A DNA stretch of 64,000 nt from Labia minor (Eukaryota > Arthropoda > Insecta > Dermaptera > Spongiphoridae). The notes beneath the pieces were generated by a model. It made no database searches. It saw nothing but the letters and a program-made list of their open reading frames with translations, and was not told where the DNA came from. The translations under genes and the position numbers were made by a program. Where the stretch lies: NCBI GenBank assembly GCA_963082975.1, contig OY720346.1:31242720-31306719 (forward strand), given 5' to 3'. This document shows positions 58,002-64,000 of this stretch, one piece after another. Every line of letters starts with the position of its first letter. Positions within the stretch are counted from its first letter, which is position 1.

Positions 58002-58901
58002 TATATGTATATATGGAAACACCAAATGGGGTAGTGATCCGCAATATATGACACTGTATCCTGTTAGTGTGACTTAGCCTCTCCTACTCAATTCCGACTT
58101 TCACCTCCTTGGTGGTGTTCATTGGTAACCTGAGCAACCTTGTGGAAGATCGTGGTAACTAACCCCGGTGGGAAGCAGGGTCAGGGCTGACGAAAGCGGA
58201 AGAAATGGTCCTCCGAAGAATAGGAGGTTGGGTGAGAGGCTAACTTCCTCTCACTGTAAAATAACATATTAATAGAACGTGGAAAAAATGTCTTGGAATA
58301 GAGATTGATTAAACATAAGGGTTATGCGATAAAATAGGAAATGAATAAAGAATTATGAGTTAAAAGATGAGATTACTATATAGCATAGGCCTTACTTAAA
58401 GTGTGATTGGGGTTTTAGCGGGTGAGAGCCCCACACTTTGGCTGGTAGAGCTTTCCCCTAAAACACAATAAAAAAAAAAATGATATTTAAGTTATACTAA
58501 TTTTAATTAGATTGATGTAATGATGTAATATTAATATATTGGTGTGAATGATTGTAATAATATTGAATAATAAATGGTATTTGATACGATTTTGTTATTT
58601 TTTATGAAAGGGTCGAGTAATAGCTCGGTGTTGGATGTATATATAATATATGATCAATTATTTTATTTGATCAAGTAAATTTGAAAAGGTTTTTATATAT
58701 TGAAATGAAAATCAATTTATTTTAATTTATTTGAAACATTTTAGGAAACAAATTTTTAATGGGTTATTTTTAGAAATCCCATTTAACAATTATAATAAAT
58801 AATTAAAAAATTGTAAAATGAATGAAAACCTTTTACTACTTTTAACCAAATACTATGTACCACTCGGGGGTACAGGGGGCGGAGCACCCGTCCAGGTGTG
58901 A

Positions 58902-58930
58902 AGAGCGCCGAAGGCGCTCTGACCAGCTGG
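58902..58930 (+). terminator. Helitron 3' hairpin and CTGG end
   Basis: AGAGCGCC-GAA-GGCGCTCT forms an 8-base-pair stem with a 3-base loop; 6 bases on is CTGG and then T. This is the known Helitron transposition terminator structure. Confidence 0.85.
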
Positions 58931-58945
58931 TATTATATTATATAT

Positions 58946-59170
58946 CAGGGGTGGCCACATTTGGTGATACTTAGAGCCATATTGAAAAATCGAAAATGTT
59001 TAAGAACTAAATCGGAAAAACATTTTTTACACTGATTGAAAGAAAACGTTCGTCGGACCTAAATATTTAAAACTGGGACAATAGACTGTCCCGAAGACAT
59101 TTTTCGGGACGCCGGGACAGAGCACCTAAAATTGGGACAATCCCAGAAAACCGAGACGTTTGGTCACCCT
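58946..59170. repeat. MITE-like repeat (GGGACAGTCC family)
   Basis: Left part CAGGGGTGGCCACATTTGG; the right end, inverted, reads AGGGTGACCAAACGTCTCGG with GGGACAAT/GGGACAGTC words inside. It resembles the MITE in FAM162 intron 2 (23697-23999). Ends are imperfect; it may be two overlapping insertions. Confidence 0.5.
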
Positions 59171-59849
59171 AACAGTAAGGGAAGGTATTGTTTATATTAT
59201 ATGGAGATATTTAAGTGTAAATACCATATATGTAATTAATTAATCTGGTATTCAATTTAATTAAGTTAATTTTTTATGAAATTTTTATTAAATATATTAA
59301 TGCACAAATAAGTTTAGTTTGTTGTCTCTGAAAGCAACAGATAGGTGGGTTATCAACAGGGATGGTAGTTATCAAGACTTTTATTAACACAAACTAGGAT
59401 TCGTATAAATTTTAATGTGTAAGTTCTCTATCTATCTATGTCAAATCTCGGGAAAATAAGGAAAGACTGATTGCAACGCCAACTGACGGCAGACACTATG
59501 TATGAAACAGAAAAAAGAATGGCGTAATTTTTACATAGGCTTAGTTAAATGTCAAAAATGTCTACATCTAATGTTTTTCACTAAATGTAATTATATTCTT
59601 CTTTTATATTTTATAATTTTATAAAAAAAAATTGGAAGATTTATTTAATAAAACGTTTTGGTTATTTTTAATAGATATTTCTTTATAAATCTAAAGGAAA
59701 TCATTTTTTTTATACTTTTTTTTTTTTACTAACTATTAATTTCGAGAATGTTGTATAAAAAATTATACTTATACCTAGAGATTGATTTTAGCATTTTCTA
59801 GAATAAATGTAAATGTATTTGAAAATTATTTTTTAAACTTTCTTTACAG
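59171..59849 (+). other. Upstream flank or intron of the zinc-finger gene
   Basis: AT-rich, with a less AT-rich patch at 59320-59540. Ends in a pyrimidine-rich acceptor CTTTACAG at 59842-59849. Confidence 0.45.
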
Positions 59850-62282
59850 ATGGAATATGGGCTCTGGAGCCTGCCTGGAGGATTTTGGCCTGGAGGAACA
59901 CAAGAATCGCTAACTAGACGTCTCTACAATGCTACTGGATATGGAGGAGGAGGATCAAAACCATTTAGTGGAAACATTGGTTTATATTACAACAAAATAA
60001 TATATTTTATTAAATTAAAGAAAAAAAACATGGAATATATTTAATAGATATGGTTTTTATTTAGAGAACATGACTTTTGCAAATATGACATCAACAAAAA
60101 ATATTCTTCCAAATCGAAAAAATAGAAATCAAGAATACGAATTTGCAAATATGAAAAATAATCCAACGAAAACATTATTACAATTAAGAGCTGCTCATTC
60201 AGTGAGTTACGTTTATATCTATATATTATTGGAACAATTGGAAAAACGAATATTATTGATATTATTTTCAAAAAATATTAACCTTCTTGGTTAACAATTT
60301 TATATTAAAATATCTTATATATTTTTATTTTCCATTTAAATTTTTTTTATTTAATAAATGACCACGCCCCTTATATTTATGTTTTTTTTTCTTATATCCT
60401 TAGAAAAACATTTTTAAATTAAACTAAAAAGATACGCTCATTTTATTTTTTTATGTCGTTTAAAATAATATAATAAATATGTTGATTTTAAATTATTATT
60501 TATTTTTGTTAACATTAAATGTTTATTAGAATCAGAAACAATGACAAAACCAATTTAAAGTGAAGAAATATTAGCACTGTTTTTTTTATTTTAGTGATAT
60601 ATTAAAAATCATTAATTATACGTACTTCAAAAAGGAGATATTTTTAAGCCCCACCTCCCCATGTCATTCTGAAATTTTTAATAAAAAAAGACTAAAATTC
60701 TATGTAGTTTATTTATTCTAATTCTATAATTTAATTTAACTGCATTAGCTGCTGTATTAAACTTTGATTAAAAAAATAATTTTTAGATTGACTTGTTGCA
60801 AGATCAAACAAGCAGTTTAGAAAGTGTAGTCTCCCAACAAGAAACTACAACTCATGACACTCATGATGAAATAGGAGCTCTTGCTTTAATAGCATCAAAT
60901 AACAATAATATTAATAATAATAACAACAACAATAATAATAATAATCCAAATGATACTATTACAAAGCCTAATAATAAAAAGGTAAATTATATTTAATATT
61001 TATTAAGGGAATTTTTATTTAAAGACCACATTGTTTGTATAAATTATATATTAAATTAAATTAATAGTCCAGATAGTCCGCTTGAATCGGAGTAAGTTTA
61101 CGGTACTTAAAAACGACTGGAGAATAAGCAGTCGAAACGTTGTACAGTTATTTTAAATTAATAAATCATTTATATAAAGAATGTGGTCTTTAAATAAAAA
61201 TTCTCTTAATAATTATGAAAATACCCACAAAAGCTTTAATAAATATATTTAATATTATTTTTGTAATTTATTTAAAAAACCTAATTATTTTTATTTTAGA
61301 TAAAAAATGATTTATTAAAAAAGGATTGTCTTAACTCACTTCCTATAACAACAACAAATGCTGTAGTAGCAGCAACAGCTTCGGCCACTGCTGCTGCAGC
61401 GGCTGCAGCTGCTGCATTAGCTGCTGTTACTGGAACTTCATCAGTAGTCGCTGGTGGAAGTAGAACTTGTATTGATTCTGAAACTTCATTATGGAGTAGA
61501 ACTAATACTGAAAAAACAATTCAATATCTTAATCAACATCAATATAATCCAATGTATTCAATGATGTTTGGTAGAATTCCTACTCTTCATCAAACTACAC
61601 TACCAATTTCTCGTAGAACCTTGGAGGTAAGAAAATAAATAATCACACACACACATATATATGTATATAATCCATTCATTCTAAAAGTTTTTTTTTTTTT
61701 AGTTAGAAAATCTTGCCATGACTATAAGCGACACAGATGATGATGATGATGAAGATATTTTGATTTCTAAAAATAAATTGGAAATTTCTGAAAGAAAACC
61801 ATCTCATCAATCATTTGTCAATGAACATTTAAATAATTCAGAATTAAGCAGGTAATTTTAAAAAGATTTTTTACATTACATTACATTATTATTTAAATTA
61901 GGTAGAAATAAAAAGTTATCAAACATTTAAATTATTTGCTTTTTTGTATTTTGTTGTATATAATATTCTTAAATACATATAATATTGATTTCTAATTAAA
62001 AAAATAATTATTTAGAAATATTTATCAGTTTTGTTTTGATATTATAATATATTAAACAGTGAATTGTAATATAATTTAAAAAAATTAATTAGTTTTTTTT
62101 TAATTACTTAAATAAACAATTCGTTATAAGACCTCTCTTATATATATATTATTTTAATAACTGGCCCTGAGAATTTATTTATTTTCTTAATTATAAAATA
62201 CATATAATTTTATTATTATTAATTATATTTATTTATCTAATTCTTTAAAGTTGTTATAATTTTTTTAGAAACTAAAAAAAAA

Positions 62283-62317
<35 letters not shown>

Positions 62318-63268
62318 AAAATACTAAATTATGGGTAACAAAGGTGAAATTGCTCACTCTCCAGGTCAAGTGGATATGAATGCGGTGAATGCGGTCTCAC
62401 TGTGGATACCATGCCAAGTCTCAATAAACATATTACTGATTCTCATGGACCATTATTACCACCAGCAGCAGCTGTTGCTGCAGCCGCGGCTGTTGCTGCT
62501 GCTGCCGCCGCTGCTGCTGCTCATACTACATCTACTACTTCAACTACATCTACAATTACACCAGGTCCTGCTACATTGGCATGCCCTATGCCACAATGTC
62601 CATTTCATTGTGACCGAAGAGATCAACTTGAAACGCATGTTGCTAAACATGTAGCAGAAGGTTATACACCAACTGGCAAACGACGTTCATCAGGTGTATC
62701 GCTTCAACGAGTTAGGTATGTTGAAAAAAAATCCTTTTTTTATTTTATTTAATTCTTTTAAATATTCCGATAGAATTTTAAAAAAATACATAAGGTTTAA
62801 CTTTCCCAAAGGCTTTGTTAAACATATTTTCTTTAATTAAAATTTTTTTATCTAAATTCTCTACCAAATCAATTTATTATAGGATACTTATCTCTTCATA
62901 CTGTTTAAATATTCATATATCAAGTAATAAAATTTGTTTTTCAATTTGAAACAATTTTAACAAACTTTATAAACATTTCTACATTTTTTCCCCTTATTTC
63001 TAGATATGAGCGAGAAGAATATCGATGCCAGCTTTGCTCTTATACATGTACCATTGAAAAGGCATTTTACAAACATTTGAAATTTCATGCAATTCAATCT
63101 AATAGTGAGACTCCAGTACCATCATCAAATATTGTAAAAATATCTTGTGTTGTATGTGGAAAAGATCGACAAAGTGAAGTTGATATGAATAAACATATGA
63201 GAAAACATCGAGATAATCGTTATTTTTGTTGTGATATATGTATTTTTCGCACAGTTCAACTTAAAAAG
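59850..63268 (+). CDS. C2H2 zinc-finger transcription factor, 5' part (continues past window)
   Basis: Seven exons with matching phases: 59850-59979, 60065-60201, 60787-60981, 61300-61626, 61703-61851, 62365-62715, 63004-63268 (1554 bases). The first exon begins exactly with ATG after an acceptor, so the true start may be here or upstream. Order: EYGLWSLPGGFWPGG, a Gln/Thr/Asn-rich part with a poly-Asn run, poly-Ala runs (about 61385-61415 and 62475-62520), a DDDDDED acidic patch, then zinc fingers: CGECGLTVDTMPSLNKHITDSH, C-x4-C (CPMPQC...H-x3-H), YRCQLCSYTCTIEKAFYKHL..H, SCVVCGKDRQ...HMRKH, and a fifth cut by the exon end (CDICIFRTVQLKK). Low-complexity blocks plus REST-like fingers recall insect Charlatan, but I am not certain and give no symbol. 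Probable nuclear DNA-binding regulator. Confidence 0.8.
61006..61206. mobile_element. Palindromic 200-base element with hairpin/GAAACG core
   Basis: Inverted arms of about 25-35 bases (AATTTTTATTTAAAGACCAC at 61011 and its inverse ending near 61203) flank a core with a perfect 6-base-pair stem CGACTG/CAGTCG (61114-61119, 61129-61134) followed by AAACGTTGTAC. The core recurs inverted at 50395-50465. It lies in an intron of the zinc-finger gene. Class unknown; the stem-GAAACG layout is like small self-cleaving or Penelope-associated motifs, but the usual CUGANGA box is not present. Confidence 0.65.
62276..62320. repeat. (AAAT)n microsatellite before zinc-finger exon 6
   Basis: About ten AAAT/ATAA units just upstream of the acceptor at 62363-62364. 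Confidence 0.9.
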
Positions 63269-63355
63269 GTTTGCTGTTAATTAATCTTATTCCTATAGAT
63301 TGCATAATTTAAGCTCTTAATCATTTAAATTCGGCCAATTTTTTTTTTAAATACA

Positions 63356-64000
63356 CCCAAACCTCGCTTTACGGCCTAGATACGTTCCGCGAAACTTGGC
63401 CGTAAAGCGAAAAGCCGTATAACGAATCAATTATTCTAATACGTATTCATACAAATTCAATGGGATCGGTTCCAAATTTGATAAATATATAATATGGTTT
63501 ATCATTCAAAATGCATTTTATTTTTTTATTTTGTTTAAATTATAAACATATTTAACAAGAACATAAATTTTACATAAAATAAAAAACTCTAAAAACATTA
63601 CATAATTTTTAAATAAAAATGAAACAACTAAAACCTACAGATCACTGTCACCATCATTTTGCGCTGGTGGTTTGAAAAAATTATCTAAAGTTGTTTGTCT
63701 TGCCTTCTTGTTTATTTCTTCCTTTAGTGATTTATAACAGCTAATGGCTGAGTTAATTCCTCGAGACACATTAGCGCTACGTTCGACGTCAGGATCGTTT
63801 TCAAGGAAGATGTTTATTCCTTGTTCAAAATAAGAAAAAGTGCTAGACATGATTTTTGATGTTAGCTGTTTGGATACAACAGGCTCTGAATCTTCATCAA
63901 TTGCCGGTTCTGCTTGCAACTGAATGAGTTCCTCATATGAAAGGGGTTCCCTATCAGCTGCAAGTAGATCCAGCACATCAGATTCGTTTAAATCTTCAAA
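63356..64000 (-). mobile_element. Tigger/pogo-type transposon, right part cut by the window end
   Basis: One end reads AACCTCGCTTTACGGCC (63359 on), like pogo/Tigger termini, with AAAGCGAAAAGCCGTATAAC close inside. A minus-strand transposase C-terminus follows. The other end lies beyond 64000. It sits in the intron after the seventh visible zinc-finger exon, or just past the gene. Confidence 0.75.
63635..64000 (-). CDS. Tigger/pogo transposase, C-terminal fragment
   Basis: Minus-strand frame open from the window edge to TAA at 63635: FEDLNESDVLDLLAADREPL, SYEELIQLQAEPAIDED, then KKARQTTLDNFFKPP. The acidic 'ESDV...EELxxLQxE' tail and the Q-T-(T/S)-L-(D)-x-F-F ending are characteristic of Tigger/jerky-type (pogo) transposases, past the DDE core. 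Whether the whole protein is intact cannot be told from this window. Confidence 0.78.
   Translation of the reverse strand, partial: FEDLNESDVLDLLAADREPLSYEELIQLQAEPAIDEDSEPVVSKQLTSKIMSSTFSYFEQGINIFLENDPDVERSANVSRGINSAISCYKSLKEEINKKARQTTLDNFFKPPAQNDGDSDL

Larger units (their letters stand above)
56131..58930 (+). mobile_element. Helitron, 5'-truncated, with nested mariner
   Basis: A Helitron identified by a PIF1-type helicase relic (56131-57094) and a canonical 3' end: an 8-base-stem hairpin at 58902-58920, a 6-base gap and CTGG (58927-58930, the CTRR end), followed by T as expected for insertion between A and T. The Rep nuclease and first helicase motifs are missing at the 5' side. A mariner interrupts it at 57097-58001. 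The stretch 58060-58460 between mariner and hairpin is non-coding and GC-richer. Confidence 0.8.

Noticed and set aside
61102..61144. Hammerhead ribozyme
   Set aside because: The stem and GAAAC are there, but the CUGANGA box is not; reported only as a ribozyme-like layout.
62331..62654. Plus-strand frame with Leu/Gln runs over the zinc-finger exon
   Set aside because: Wrong frame of the poly-Ala/zinc-finger exon; the adjoining frame has intact C2H2 motifs.

Overview
The window is strongly AT-rich, intron-containing insect nuclear DNA. The insect assignment rests on a TCF/pangolin C-terminus resembling the fly protein, an intronless divergent ionotropic receptor, and an arthropod-type set of transposons (BEL/Pao, mariner, hAT, Helitron, Tigger). 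The very low GC and small introns would fit a parasitoid wasp, but that is a guess.

Layout. Base 317-932 (+) is the last coding exon of pangolin (Wnt-pathway TCF). About 20 kb of AT-rich intergenic DNA follows. It holds a young BEL/Pao element (6826-11439), several MITEs and, near 18.9 kb, a TATA promoter with a putative non-coding first exon. At 21574-22120 (+) I assembled an unlisted three-exon gene for a 65-residue single-pass membrane peptide. It stops 52 bases before the start of a FAM162/UPF0389 mitochondrial-type gene (22173-24828), so the two may share one transcript. LINE and BEL/Pao relics lie at 25-28 kb. The minus strand then carries a complete 20-exon gene for RNA polymerase I subunit 2 (28007-35209, 1123 codons), followed by an intronless ionotropic receptor (36669-38393). 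From 39 to 45 kb there is a graveyard of LINE, mariner and hAT pieces. Base 45707-52829 (+) is a nine-exon gene resembling CFAP221/PCDP1, an axonemal protein; its third intron is packed with transposons. At 56131-58930 lies a 5'-truncated Helitron with a recognisable 3' hairpin plus CTGG end and a nested, internally deleted mariner. Base 59850-63268 (+) is the 5' part of a C2H2 zinc-finger gene running off the window, with a Tigger/pogo element in its last visible intron.

The host genes do not form a pathway: Wnt effector, mitochondrial/membrane peptides, rRNA transcription, chemosensory receptor, cilium/sperm axoneme, transcription factor. Exon borders were set by hand from GT/AG signals and reading-frame continuity. 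All four complete assembled genes (membrane peptide, FAM162, POLR1B, CFAP221) sum to whole codon numbers. The most unusual items are the possible dicistronic peptide/FAM162 unit, the pol-less but open BEL element that joins Gag-protease to the element's own C-terminal domain, the repeated 11-base TACGTG-type motif upstream of FAM162, and a 200-base palindromic element with a hairpin/GAAACG core.
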